A stretch of DNA of 33,036 nt from Verrucomicrobiota bacterium. GTDB taxonomy: Bacteria > Verrucomicrobiota > Lentisphaeria > Oligosphaerales > Oligosphaeraceae. Of the stretch, positions 25,276 to 33,036 are shown piece by piece. The notes below the pieces were generated by a model. The model was not told where the DNA came from and did no database searches. It saw nothing but the letters and a program-made list of their open reading frames with translations. Location of the stretch: contig JAGVUR010000108.1 of assembly GCA_019136135.1 (NCBI GenBank), positions 1-33,036 on the forward strand, given 5' to 3'. The number at the start of each line of letters is the position of its first letter. The first letter of the stretch is position 1. The position numbers and the translations under genes are program-made.

Positions 25276-26097
25276 CCAGCTTTTGGAGGCAAAAAAGCAC
25301 ATGCGGCATGCAAGCGATGGGGTGTCCTGCACAAAAAGCCGCCGAGCATCGCTGTCCGTGGGCCTGTGACACATATGCAGTCGCCAATCTGGTCTTACTT
25401 CATCAGTTCAGCCACCTGGCCTTTCCAAAGGCACTATCCTTAGGTGAGATTCCCACCCCAAACTGAAGTCTTTGGCTAAGCATCGCTAAGCACCTAAGGT
25501 GCAATGTGTTATGCGTTTATGCCCAACCCGTCCGACTAGGGATGCTTCATTTTCAGCCGCTTTACCAGTGACACCACCTGAGTACGAGTACCCCGGGTGC
25601 CCGTACTTAAACTGTTGTCTTGGCGTCAACTGTTTTTTTACGTTAAATCATCAAAGCGGACTTTTCCGCATCCTGCCAAAAAGCACAAACAAAACGTGGA
25701 GCATAACAGCGCCAACCGGAAAGCAGTCTCTGTTTTCAAAATGGCTCTCGCGTAATACGGCACTTGACCACGGTTTTTCAGGAGGCTTTCTGCCTGACAG
25801 GGCGAGGTTCACTACCGGTTTAGAAGTCGGATTATCTGAAGGCCGGAAGCGCCAAAAAGTTAGTGACTGCGTGTACAAACCCACCAAAATATGACCGTAT
25901 AATTCCGCATAGAGGAAAACAGCTTCAATGCCGCCCCGGCAGTTATGCCGGCAGCTCCTCGGCGTCTGTCGAGTGATGGTGTCACGGCTGTGACCACCCG
26001 GACCATCTTCCCCCGCCTGAAGAGTAGCAGTACGCTGTACTTCGCTCCCTCCGATGGTCAGGCTGATTTATATTCCCACAGGACTATAACACAAAAC
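25276..26097. other. ~820 bp gene-free stretch between fic and the IS3-like transposase
   Basis: Contains the composite repeat at 25418-25642, then ~450 bp with no convincing gene (about 25643-26097), including a GCCGGCATAACTGCCGGGGC-like palindrome near 25932-25953 (CCCGGCAGTTATGCCGGC region) that may belong to the transposon end. Confidence 0.5.
25418..25642 (+). repeat. composite direct repeat right of fic (225 bp)
   Basis: Second copy of 23292-23531 in the same orientation, from GGCCTTTCCAAAGGC to TCAACTGTTTTTTTACG. It carries only one CCCGTCCGAC unit (25527-25536), accounting for most of the length difference. Confidence 0.9.
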
Positions 26098-27213
26098 CTA
26101 CGCCGCCTTTTTCACCCGTCGGTACGACTTCAGCAGGCCGCCCAGCCGGGAGAACTCCGTTACCTCACCATCTTCGTCCTGAGGCCAGGGGTTGATCATT
26201 CCCCCGTCCAGGCCGGAGTGCGGACGCTCCCGGTTATAGTATTCGAGGAACTCCCTGACCACATATCTCAGCTGGGCCTCGCTGGTCAGAATCAGGCGGT
26301 CAAGGCACTCGGTCTTTATCGTCTTGATGAACGACTCAATATGCCCGTTGTATTCCGGCGTTCTCGGTGGGATCAGCTTGGTCTTGCACCCGGCGGACTT
26401 CAGGATGTCGGTGAACCTGCCGGCGAAAAGCGGATCGCGGTCATGAATAATGTACTTCATTCCATTCAGCTTTCCATCAAAGGCATCGGTCTGGTTGCGG
26501 GCGACCTGCGCGGACCAGTTGGCATCCGGGGCGCAGGCGATGCCACCGAGCCAGACTTCGCGGGTGGTGACATTCTCGAAGAAGAGGATGGACTCACGGA
26601 CGAGTCCGCTGGGCGTCAATAGCTCGTAGGTGGCGAAGTCGCAGGCCGCCAGGACATCCGTGTGGGCATCGAAGAACTGGCCCCAATCGCTGTTTTTGCG
26701 GCCATCTTCGCGAGGATAGATGCCGTGGTCGGTGAGAATCCTTTTGATGGTCATGAAGCTGATCTTATGGCCGAGGTACTTGATGTAACTTGCGATCCGC
26801 TGGTAGCCCCAGTTGGGATTGTCATTGCCGATTTTCACCACCAGAGCGATGGTTTCCTCATCGAGCACCCGGCGTCCGCGTTTCTTCTGTCCCGGCCCCG
26901 TGCTGTCGTACTTTTCGGCGATCAGCTTGTGATACCAGTCCATCAGGGTATCCGGCGACCAGGTGGTTTCCGTGATCTGCAGGAGGTGGGTGTTGAGCGT
27001 CCTGGCCTTGCCGGCAAGGCGCCTGCGGTCGGAGTCGCTGAGTTCCGGCCGTTCCTTACCAGTCGCTTCCTTGAACTTTTCCTCATAGATGCGGAGCTTT
27101 TCCGCCTGGTACTCAATGGCGGCCTGAAGATTTTCCACCATTTCACGGGTTTCACCGTCGCGCATCCTGCCCATAAAGGCATTCAGCTCCGTATAGATGT
27201 CCTTCGATGTCAT
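26098..27213 (-). CDS. IS3-family-like DDE transposase (integrase core), single ORF
   Basis: 371 residues from the ATG at 27213, chosen because AGGAG stands 7 bases upstream. The N-terminal ~110 residues are helical and charged (coiled-coil-like). RRVLDEETIALVVKIGNDNP and NWGYQRIASYIKYLGHKIS form the HTH-like/HTH_21-type part; the rve core has Asp in LAACDFATYEL, Asp in YIIHDRDPLF and Glu in YNGHIESFIKTIKTE, giving a full DDE triad, and ends with FLEYYNRERPHSGL. Unlike typical IS3 there is no separate orfA and no frameshift. Inverted ends could not be found by eye. Upstream lies the IS21 element. Likely active or recently active. Confidence 0.88.
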   Translation of the reverse strand: MTSKDIYTELNAFMGRMRDGETREMVENLQAAIEYQAEKLRIYEEKFKEATGKERPELSDSDRRRLAGKARTLNTHLLQITETTWSPDTLMDWYHKLIAEKYDSTGPGQKKRGRRVLDEETIALVVKIGNDNPNWGYQRIASYIKYLGHKISFMTIKRILTDHGIYPREDGRKNSDWGQFFDAHTDVLAACDFATYELLTPSGLVRESILFFENVTTREVWLGGIACAPDANWSAQVARNQTDAFDGKLNGMKYIIHDRDPLFAGRFTDILKSAGCKTKLIPPRTPEYNGHIESFIKTIKTECLDRLILTSEAQLRYVVREFLEYYNRERPHSGLDGGMINPWPQDEDGEVTEFSRLGGLLKSYRRVKKAA

Positions 27214-27466
27214 ATATAAACTCCTGAAAGGAGATTGGGGTTGCACTAAAAGGCTTGGCAGAGAATTTGGGGTACTATAATTTCAGGCGGTAATAATTGC
27301 ATCTGCAGACAAAAAATTGCTTGGCAATATCAAAGCCAGCGGGCTTGAGTGTCACGGGTCGCATAAACTGAGCCAGTAGAGGGTCGCATCCAAACTGAGC
27401 CACCTGCAAACAGGAACATGCCATATATTACCTTTTTTGCCACTTGAAGAACAAAGGAGGTAGCAA

Positions 27467-29068
27467 ATGGCTAACATCAAGCAGGTGAACGTGATAGAAC
27501 GAATACAACAGCTCTGCCGGCAGGGTGCCAGCCAACGCCGGATAGCCCGTGAACTGGGCGTCAGCCGCAACACCGTGGCCCGTTATGCGGGCAAAACACC
27601 CGGGGCCCCGGTCGGGGGTGGCTCAGTTTCAGACCATGCGACCCACGGGGTGCCGGCTGGCCCGGACGGGCAAAATGAGCCACAAGCGACCCACGGGGTG
27701 GCTCAGTTTGAAAATCATCCTTTCGTGCCTGATGCGACCCACGGGTCTGAAACGCCGACCGGTGCCGTCCCGCCGGCGCCGGAAGCTGACGCCCGGTCGC
27801 TTTGCGCCCCCCATGCCGACTTCATCCGGCAAGAGCTGGCCATGGGACTTTCCGGCCGTCGCATCTTCCAGGACTTACAGGATGATTTCGCCTTTTCCGG
27901 CAGCTACGCCAGTGTGAAAAGATACCTTCGCCACCTTGGCCGGACCGCTCCCCCTGTTCCCTTCCGCCGCCTGCGCAAGGAACCGGGCATGGAGATGCAG
28001 GTCGATTACGGTACTGGAGCGCCTGTCTATGACGACCGCGGGCGCCTACGCAAGACCTGGCTTCTGTGCTGCACTCTCAGCTACAGCCGCCGAATCTATT
28101 GCGAGGTCCATTATCGCCAGGATACCCAGAGCTTCATCCGCGGCATTGAAAACGCCTTCCTCTATTTTGGCGGGGTCCCCGCCACTCTTGTCATCGACAA
28201 TCTCAAGGCCGGCGTCACCAAAGCCGACCTGTACGATCCCGTCCTGAACCCCATGCTGGCATCCTTCGCCCGTCACTACGACACGTGCGTGCTTCCCTGC
28301 CGCCCGGGGATGCCGCGGCACAAGGGGAGGGTCGAGAACACGGTCGGGTATGTCCAGGACAATGCTCTCAAGGGCCGCCGGTTCGGTGCGATCAACGAAC
28401 AGAACGAGTTCCTCTGGAAATGGCAGGGAAACGTGTCGGACCACCGCTTTCACGGCACCGAGAAACGCCACGTCATCGACATGTACGCCGAGGAGAAGCC
28501 ATACCTGCAGCCCCTGCCGCCGATGATCTTCCCCTGCTTCAGCGAATCCCGGAGGAAGGTCCACAGCGATGGCCATGTCGAAGTTATGGGTGCCTATTAT
28601 TCAGTTCCACCCGAATACACGGGACGCGAGGTCTGGGTCTGGCACGACGGTCGAGTCGTCACCATCCTGAACGACGGCCAGGAAGAGCTGTGCATCCACA
28701 CCGTCACGCCCAAAGGGAAGACGTCCACGCTCCGCGGGCACGTTCCGGCCGAGAAGACCTGGGGGCCTGAGCAGGGCGGCAGCTGGCTGTCCAGCCGGAT
28801 CGGAGCGGAAATCGGGGAAGGCGCCAAGGCATGGGCGGAGGAAATGGCACGGATGGCCCTGCTCAAGAAACATTCCCGAAACAGCATTGAGTTCGTCTGC
28901 AACATGGCGCTAGAAACACGAGCTGACAGCCTGCAGGACATCAAGGCGCTCCTGGAGCATGGCCGGGACGGCAGGCAGGGAGAGCTCCACTTCGACGACC
29001 GGGGCGAGGACATCAGGGAACTCGACTACTATGAAACGCAGGCAAAGACCAGGGAGGCCTTCGCATGA
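27467..29068 (+). CDS. istA: IS21-family transposase IstA with in-frame end-repeat insertions
   Basis: 533 residues; GGAGG stands 6 bases before the ATG. HTH at 21-42 (ASQRRIARELGVSRNTVARY), then an unusual proline/glycine-rich linker (about 44-110), a second DNA-binding part (LSGRRIFQDLQ, YASVKRYLRHLG), and the DDE core with Asp180 (MQVDYG), Asp244 (LVIDNLKAG) and Glu290 (HKGRVEN). The linker carries ATHG at residues 58, 74 and 90, exactly 16 residues apart, encoded by GCGACCCACGGG, the core of the element's own terminal repeat. The gene overlaps istB by four bases (ATGA). All catalytic residues are intact, so it should be functional if the linker is tolerated. Confidence 0.95.
   Translation: MANIKQVNVIERIQQLCRQGASQRRIARELGVSRNTVARYAGKTPGAPVGGGSVSDHATHGVPAGPDGQNEPQATHGVAQFENHPFVPDATHGSETPTGAVPPAPEADARSLCAPHADFIRQELAMGLSGRRIFQDLQDDFAFSGSYASVKRYLRHLGRTAPPVPFRRLRKEPGMEMQVDYGTGAPVYDDRGRLRKTWLLCCTLSYSRRIYCEVHYRQDTQSFIRGIENAFLYFGGVPATLVIDNLKAGVTKADLYDPVLNPMLASFARHYDTCVLPCRPGMPRHKGRVENTVGYVQDNALKGRRFGAINEQNEFLWKWQGNVSDHRFHGTEKRHVIDMYAEEKPYLQPLPPMIFPCFSESRRKVHSDGHVEVMGAYYSVPPEYTGREVWVWHDGRVVTILNDGQEELCIHTVTPKGKTSTLRGHVPAEKTWGPEQGGSWLSSRIGAEIGEGAKAWAEEMARMALLKKHSRNSIEFVCNMALETRADSLQDIKALLEHGRDGRQGELHFDDRGEDIRELDYYETQAKTREAFA
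27618..27746 (+). repeat. three IS-end repeat cores inside istA
   Basis: GCGACCCACGGG at 27638, 27686 and 27734, spaced exactly 48 bp and in frame, with GGCTCAGTTT or TGAGCCACAA beside two of them. The same cores define the element's ends. Confidence 0.9.
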
Positions 29069-29817
29069 GCATCGACAACATTCGTACGCAGCTGAAACAG
29101 CTCAGGCTGTCCGGAGCCTCAACTGCCCTGGACCTGCGCCTGCAGGAAGCAAGAGCCAACTGCCTGGACCATGCCCAGTTCCTTGAAATCCTCATGCAGG
29201 ACGAGCTGCTCAACCGGTCGAACAACAAGATGAAAGCCGCTCTCCGGCTGGCCGGCTTCAGGGGCTTGAAGCCGCTTTCCGACTTCGACTGGCAGTTCAA
29301 CCCGAATCTGGACCGGAGGACCTTCTACGAACTCGCCGGGGGCGATTTTGTGCGCAAGGGGACCAACGTCCTGTTCGTCGGGCCTTCCGGGACGGGCAAG
29401 ACCTGCCTGGCGCAGGCCATCGGCTACGAGGGGCTGAAACTCGGCTTCTCGGTCATCTACCGGTCAATCTTCGACGTGGTCGGCAGCCTGCAGCGGTTCA
29501 ACGCGCTCAGCGATCGGAATGCGGAGTTCGACCGGTACCTTAAGACAGACCTGCTGCTCATCGACGACATGGGGCTTAAGCAGCTGCCGGAAAAGTCAGG
29601 GGAGCTGCTCTTCGAGATCATCTTCCGCCGGCACGGGCTCAAATCCACGCTGATGACCAGCAACCGGCCGCTGGAAGAGTGGGGAAAGCTCATCCGCGAC
29701 GTGCCGACGGCGGGAGCGATCCTGGACCGCTTCCTGGAGCAGTCGCTGGTCATCCGGTTCAAGGGACGAAGCTACCGGCTGGCGGGGACACCCGAGCCGG
29801 CCGCCACCGGGCACTAG
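29065..29817 (+). CDS. istB: IS21-family ATPase IstB
   Basis: 250 residues, usual length. The N-terminal helical part (NIRTQLKQLRLSGAS) leads to a DnaC/DnaA-like AAA+ core: Walker A GPSGTGKT, Walker B LLLIDDMG, sensor region LMTSNRPLEEW and the Arg-containing C-terminal helix RFLEQSLVIRFKGRSYR. IstB uses ATP to remodel target DNA and direct insertion by IstA. Its start overlaps the istA stop, typical translational coupling. A very strong hairpin starts at the last base of its stop codon. Confidence 0.96.
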   Translation: MSIDNIRTQLKQLRLSGASTALDLRLQEARANCLDHAQFLEILMQDELLNRSNNKMKAALRLAGFRGLKPLSDFDWQFNPNLDRRTFYELAGGDFVRKGTNVLFVGPSGTGKTCLAQAIGYEGLKLGFSVIYRSIFDVVGSLQRFNALSDRNAEFDRYLKTDLLLIDDMGLKQLPEKSGELLFEIIFRRHGLKSTLMTSNRPLEEWGKLIRDVPTAGAILDRFLEQSLVIRFKGRSYRLAGTPEPAATGH

Positions 29818-29885
29818 CCGTCGCCGCCCGTCTCCGTCTCCGACGAGATGGTGTCCCATTCTCGACGGAGACGGACGGCGACGGC
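29817..29885. repeat. 22 bp GC-rich hairpin immediately after istB
   Basis: GCCGTCGCCGCCCGTCTCC-GTC and GACGGAGACGGACGG-CGACGGC pair over 22 bp with one mismatch around a 25 base loop. No T-run follows, so it may protect the mRNA end or block readthrough into or out of the element. Confidence 0.8.
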
Positions 29886-29900
29886 AGAAAGGCAGGCCAT

Positions 29901-30190
29901 GCGACCCACGGGGCGAAGTGGCTCAGTTTGCGAATCGCAATCTTGTCCTGTTTTGTCAATAACGGCCGTCAAACTGAGCCACAAGCGACCCACGGGGCGG
30001 CTCAGTTTGACAAAAAACAACGATACGTCGAAAGGAGGTTGGAAACAGAACCAAACACAGACATGCAACTATTTTACCAACGATGAGTTATGACTTTGGT
30101 TGTTGTAAAAATACAACCAGGCATTAACTTAGGGAAGTGGCTCATTTTGATGCGACCCACAGGTGGCTCATTTTGATGCGACCCGTGACA
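29901..30190 (-). repeat. IS21 right-end repeat cluster
   Basis: Four cores: GCGACCCACGGGGCGAAG (29901), GCGACCCACGGGGCGG (29985, flanked by CAAACTGAGCC and GGCTCAGTTTG as an inverted pair), and the two terminal 26 bp units with GTGGCTCATTTTGATGCGAC (30152, 30178). Confidence 0.85.
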
Positions 30191-31408
30191 GAAGGGCTTG
30201 AACAGGAGTTCAACTCGCTGGACGCACAGCGCCTGGCCTGCGAGAACTATGCGGCGAGCCAGGCCAGCAGGAACTGGGTAGTCCTTCCCGAGCACTATGA
30301 TGACGGCGGATTCACGGGGGGCAACATGAACCGCCCCGGGCTGCAGCAGCTGAAGGCCGACATCGAGGCGGGGAAGATTGACCTGGTGCTCTTCTACAAA
30401 ATTGACCGTTTGAGCCGCTCCATCGCAGACTTCGCCGAACTGCTGAAGTTCTTCGATAAATACAACGTGAACTTCTGCACGGTCACCCAGGACCTGAACA
30501 CCGCCACCAGCGCGGGGCGGATGATGGTCAACATCCTCATCACCTTCGCGCAGTACGAACGTGAGGTCATCACCGAGCGTGTCCGCGACAAGATGGCGGC
30601 GAGCCGGCTCAAAGGCAAATGGGTCGGCGGCGGCGTTCCCTTCGGCTACAAAGTAGTAGACAAGAAGCTGGTCGTTGTCCCGGAATATGTCGAACACGTG
30701 AAGCGGATCTTCAGCAGATACATACAGGTTCAGTCGCCGAAGCAGATTGCCCTGGAACTGAACCAGGAAGGCGTGGGCGGCATCAAATGGACTAACCAGC
30801 GGGTGTCGCGGATGCTGACCAATTACACATATATCGGCAAGGTCTTCTACCACGGCGAAGTCGTCAACGGCGAACAGGAGCGCATCATCAGCGACGCCAT
30901 CTGGAAGAAGACGCAGGATTTCCTGCGCGAAGGGCCGCCGACCAGCGACAAGGCCCACCGCATTGAGACAATCGCACCGCTCAAGGGGATTCTCAAATGC
31001 GGCCACTGCGGCGGCGCGATGATGCCGATATACACAAAGAAGAATAACAGGAAATACATGTACTATGCCTGTTTCCGCAACACCCGGTATGCTGAAAACG
31101 AATGCCCCATCGGGCAGCTCAGGGCAGGAATGATAGAGGAGTTCGTCTTCACACAGCTGAAGTCGGCGATGTCTTCGGCGGAAATCTCCACGGCCGTTGC
31201 CCGGCTGACGGGGATGGAATCAGGGGATGAGATCCGCGCGATTGTGTCCGATGCCTGGAAGGAGGCCGGCAATGGCGAACTGAAGCGCCTGGCGGAACTC
31301 CTCCTCAAGGAAGTGGTCGTGCACGAGGACAGAATTGAAATGACAGTCAACTGCGCGGGCTTCGCGCCGATGACACAGGAGGTATGGAATGACACCGAAA
31401 AAGATTGA
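30176..31408 (+). CDS. serine recombinase lacking its catalytic N-terminus (truncated by IS21)
   Basis: 410 residues from an ATG that lies inside the IS21 end (the terminal ATGCGACCCGTGACA). Normal members start with a strand carrying YxRxS, the nucleophile serine; here the protein begins directly at EGLEQEFNSLDAQR. The rest is intact: FYKIDRLSRSIADF, an Arg-rich catalytic end, the recombinase domain (WVGGGVPFGYKVVDKKL), and the zinc ribbon CGHCGGAMMP...YYACF...ENECP. Without the serine it cannot cut DNA and is best read as a disrupted gene that still translates. The sequence left of the IS does not encode the missing N-terminus. It overlaps the next gene by 20 bp. Confidence 0.85.
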   Translation: MRPVTEGLEQEFNSLDAQRLACENYAASQASRNWVVLPEHYDDGGFTGGNMNRPGLQQLKADIEAGKIDLVLFYKIDRLSRSIADFAELLKFFDKYNVNFCTVTQDLNTATSAGRMMVNILITFAQYEREVITERVRDKMAASRLKGKWVGGGVPFGYKVVDKKLVVVPEYVEHVKRIFSRYIQVQSPKQIALELNQEGVGGIKWTNQRVSRMLTNYTYIGKVFYHGEVVNGEQERIISDAIWKKTQDFLREGPPTSDKAHRIETIAPLKGILKCGHCGGAMMPIYTKKNNRKYMYYACFRNTRYAENECPIGQLRAGMIEEFVFTQLKSAMSSAEISTAVARLTGMESGDEIRAIVSDAWKEAGNGELKRLAELLLKEVVVHEDRIEMTVNCAGFAPMTQEVWNDTEKD

Positions 31409-31781
31409 GATACTGCCTGACGGCAATCTGAAAATCACCATCAACTACGTTCTCTGCCTTCGTGGCAGACAGAAGCAGATCATCGTCCCAGGTGAAGAGT
31501 CACTTGAGGGCGACACGATGCTTCTGGCGCTTGCCCGGGGGCGCGCCTGGCAGCGCCTCATCGACGAGGGCGTTGCGGCCAGTGCCAAGGCCCTGGCAAA
31601 GCAGCTCGGACGCGACCAGAGCTACGTGGCCAACATCATCGGGCTGTGCCAGCTCTCACCAAAGATCATCCACGCAATCATTTCCGGCGAATATTCCCAG
31701 GGGCTGTCGCTGAAGAACCTGAAGAAGACGCTCCCCGACATGTGGGACGAACAGGAGAAGATACTCCTGGGAGAGAAATAA
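31389..31781 (+). CDS. HTH protein linked to the recombinase (ParB/KorB-like helix-turn-helix)
   Basis: 130 residues. AGGAGG stands 7 bases before the ATG, and the gene overlaps the recombinase end, so it is cotranslated with it. The middle holds AKALAKQLGRDQSYVANIIG followed by LCQLSPKIIHAIISGEY, close to the HTH of KorB/ParB family proteins; the N-terminus is beta-rich (KIEILPDGNLKITINY). Small proteins of this kind commonly follow large serine recombinases in mobile elements; a role as recombination directionality factor or regulator is plausible but not shown. A perfect intrinsic terminator follows. Confidence 0.7.
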   Translation: MTPKKIEILPDGNLKITINYVLCLRGRQKQIIVPGEESLEGDTMLLALARGRAWQRLIDEGVAASAKALAKQLGRDQSYVANIIGLCQLSPKIIHAIISGEYSQGLSLKNLKKTLPDMWDEQEKILLGEK

Positions 31782-31805
31782 ACGATTGCCCAGAAAGAAC
31801 ACCAG

Positions 31806-31837
31806 GCCGTCCGGCAGCGATGCCGGACGGCTTTTTT
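31806..31837 (+). terminator. intrinsic terminator of the recombinase operon
   Basis: GCCGTCCGGCA and TGCCGGACGGC form a perfect 11 bp stem with a GCGA tetraloop, followed by six T. Confidence 0.95.
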
Positions 31838-31845
31838 CGCGTAGC

Positions 31846-31873
31846 GTCCTCCGAAGTTTTAACGAAGGAGGAC
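31846..31873. repeat. GTCCTCC...GGAGGAC palindrome around GAAGTTTTAACGAA
   Basis: A 7 bp perfect stem around GAAGTTTTAACGAA, the latter itself half-palindromic. From memory, CTCCGAAG...CGAAGGAG palindromes recur in genomes of this superphylum. It directly follows the terminator. Confidence 0.6.
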
Positions 31874-32308
31874 AGGCCAATTTTTCTCACCTATAGGTCG
31901 CTGGTTAGCATCAAAAACGAGGAGGGTGCTGATTTTTGTGCATTTTGGGCAATTTTGCGTTCCTACACTTAGCTATGGGTAGAATCAATAGGTTAGATTT
32001 TCCACAACAAGTTCTACAGAATAAACTAAATATGCCGTTACTATTCAGAACCCATGTGCAAATTTCGGTCATTCGCTCGCCTTGCGACCCAAGGCTCTGA
32101 CGTTAGGTGCTCATTTTCCGCAGGGCTCGCTTCGCGGTTACGCTTAACACGGCCTGCGACCCAGGCCTTAAATGCAAGCGGCTCTGAATAGTTATAATAT
32201 GCCAACATTTGGTTACGAAAAATAACAATCAGCTCACGGCCTAATTGACGAGTAATTTGCATTGGCATTAGGTAATGGTCTTTCTTTCTTGGGAATAAAT
32301 GATTTTGA

Positions 32309-32356
32309 CCTGAATCCGTGAAGTAAAAATCGCGTCGTCATTTTTACGGATTCAGG
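32309..32356. repeat. inverted repeat CCTGAATCCGT...ACGGATTCAGG
   Basis: An 11 bp perfect outer stem; the inner bases also pair partly (AAAAAT with ATTTTT). Confidence 0.75.
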
Positions 32357-32366
32357 CACTCTGATT

Positions 32367-32390
32367 TTGAAAAAATGACGATTTTTTCAA
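32367..32390. repeat. perfect 10 bp hairpin with GACG loop
   Basis: TTGAAAAAAT-GACG-ATTTTTTCAA, 11 bp after the previous inverted repeat. It could be a bidirectional terminator, though with AT-rich arms. Confidence 0.65.
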
Positions 32391-32559
32391 CCGACTGCAC
32401 TCGCAGTCTGGTTATATTGCTTCGCAAACATGCCTCTATGGACTCATTTGACCTCCCTTTGATGTTTTTTTGTGCCAAGGACACAAGTCATGGACACAGA
32501 TATCCATTTCGTGACGCTTTGCGGCACGACAGACTGGTATGGTTGTCGGTTTCTTCTGT

Positions 32560-33036
32560 TCAGCAAATCGCATAAACCTCTTTCATTGTAAAGAAGTTAT
32601 GGCAATTTCTGCCGAACTTCTGGATTGTCTGGTTGGCATGGCTGACGATTTTGCATCCGACCTTGATGTAGTCAAGCAGTACCGTGCGGAGGCGATAGCG
32701 CAACTGGCGGGATTTTTCGTCTTCAGGGGACTTTGCACTCTGTAGCGCTGCCTGGCCGATGAAGCGGAGGCAGTTGAAAGCCACAGTCGCCAGCCCCAGG
32801 ACAAGGGCATTTGTCTTTAGATTTCCGCTGGGGAGAAGCTCAATTCCCATGTCGCCTTTGAGTTCGCTGTGGAACTGCTCGCTGGTTCCATGGTCGTGGT
32901 ACAGAGCGGTGCACTGGCGTACGGAATACGGCAGGTTTGTCCACCAGCTGTCAAGTTCAATGGAAGGTATCAGCAGTGTCTGGCCGTTAGCAAGGACAGT
33001 GCGCTCAATGGCCTTCACAGCCATGAAACCTTTGTA
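32560..33036 (-). CDS. IS1380-family transposase, C-terminal part (cut by window edge)
   Basis: Open to the right edge, so the ~158 residues seen are the C-terminal third. YHDHGTSEQFHSELKGDMG contains the family's YRERG-type segment with the final Glu of the DDE triad, followed by ELLPSGNLKTNALVLGLATV and FNCLRFIGQ, the usual IS1380 order. It ends VYAIC at a TGA. Whether the element is complete depends on sequence outside the window. Confidence 0.85.
   Translation of the reverse strand, partial: YKGFMAVKAIERTVLANGQTLLIPSIELDSWWTNLPYSVRQCTALYHDHGTSEQFHSELKGDMGIELLPSGNLKTNALVLGLATVAFNCLRFIGQAALQSAKSPEDEKSRQLRYRLRTVLLDYIKVGCKIVSHANQTIQKFGRNCHNFFTMKEVYAIC

Larger units (their letters stand above)
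27350..30190 (+). mobile_element. complete IS21-family insertion sequence (istA, istB)
   Basis: It begins TGTCACGGGTCGCAT and ends ATGCGACCCGTGACA, a perfect 15 bp inverted terminus with TG/CA ends. Each end carries two 25-26 bp units built from GGGTCGC and AAACTGAGCCAC (left cores 27356 and 27381; right cores 30152 and 30178), as expected of IS21 multiple transposase sites. More core copies sit at 29901 and 29985 and three lie inside istA. 2,841 bp. No target duplication adjacent to the ends was identified. Confidence 0.9.
31874..32559. other. ~690 bp gene-free stretch between the recombinase operon and the IS1380-like gene
   Basis: Contains a region with two GCGACCCA-type repeats (about 32080-32165: TTGCGACCCAAGG and CTGCGACCCAGG), then two hairpins (32309-32356, 32367-32390). 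No coding frame is convincing. Confidence 0.55.

Noticed and set aside
27341..30201. 8 bp GGGCTTGA on both sides of the IS21 element as target duplication
   Set aside because: The right copy is three bases away from the terminal inverted repeat, and the left flank does not continue the recombinase frame, so a simple insertion with this duplication is not supported.
30074..31006. 310-codon frame on the reverse strand over the recombinase gene
   Set aside because: Antisense shadow; the forward frame encodes clear recombinase motifs (DRLSR, zinc ribbon).
32085..32170. Integron attC-like look (GACGTTAGGTGC and related bases)
   Set aside because: No matching RYYYAAC partner at suitable distance, no integron integrase; more likely an ordinary dispersed repeat with GCGACCCA units.
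32041..32268. 75-codon reverse frame
   Set aside because: It spans the repeated GCGACCCA region and has no ribosome site; likely translation of a repeat.

Overview
The window looks like a piece of a Lentisphaerota (Lentisphaeria, Victivallis-like) chromosome. The main evidence is a prepilin-type protein with the signature start [16 protein letters not shown], a following LLPALSKAR and an H-X9-DG end. Large carbohydrate-active or TIM-barrel proteins, a Gfo/Idh/MocA oxidoreductase, a CE7-type esterase and dense families of intergenic palindromes agree with this. The assignment is inference; no marker gene such as rRNA is present.

Layout. (1) 1-4.9 kb: the 3' end of a GH42-like protein, a convergent TIM-barrel protein, a repeat-rich gap and a Gfo/Idh/MocA oxidoreductase. 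(2) 4.97-8.7 kb: four tightly spaced forward genes, probably one operon: a divergent LpxC-like deacetylase, a type II secretion F-family protein, a haloalkane-dehalogenase-like alpha/beta hydrolase and an Mrp/NBP35 ATPase. (3) 8.7-12.4 kb: AT-richer small membrane proteins, an unknown soluble protein and a lipoprotein, separated by a hairpin (MITE-like) repeat. (4) 12.5-14.4 kb: a reverse iron-sulfur flavoprotein gene, then a 1.2 kb gene-free stretch with an orphan terminator, palindromes and an 11-copy 10-bp tandem repeat. (5) 14.4-20.4 kb: two large paralogous polytopic membrane proteins, each ending in a GspG-like segment and each preceded by the same three-codon mini-ORF, flanking the prepilin gene; then a bacterial PH-domain membrane protein. 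(6) 20.6-22.7 kb: a CE7-like esterase and a reverse flavodoxin-family gene. (7) 23.3-25.6 kb: a reverse Fic gene between two ~230 bp direct repeats, with seven copies of an AAAA-N2-STTAC-NTTT motif on both sides, spaced by 20 or 30 bp. (8) 26.1-33 kb: a mobile zone with an IS3-like DDE transposase, a complete IS21-family element, a serine recombinase that has lost its catalytic N-terminus at the IS21 end, an HTH gene and the 3' part of an IS1380-like transposase.

The strongest leads are: the IS21 element carrying copies of its own end repeat in frame inside istA; the helically phased motif around fic; the polytopic-protein/GspG-like/prepilin cluster with stop-start coupled leaders; and the LpxC-like protein with a shifted zinc ligand. 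No CRISPR array, tRNA or rRNA gene was seen.
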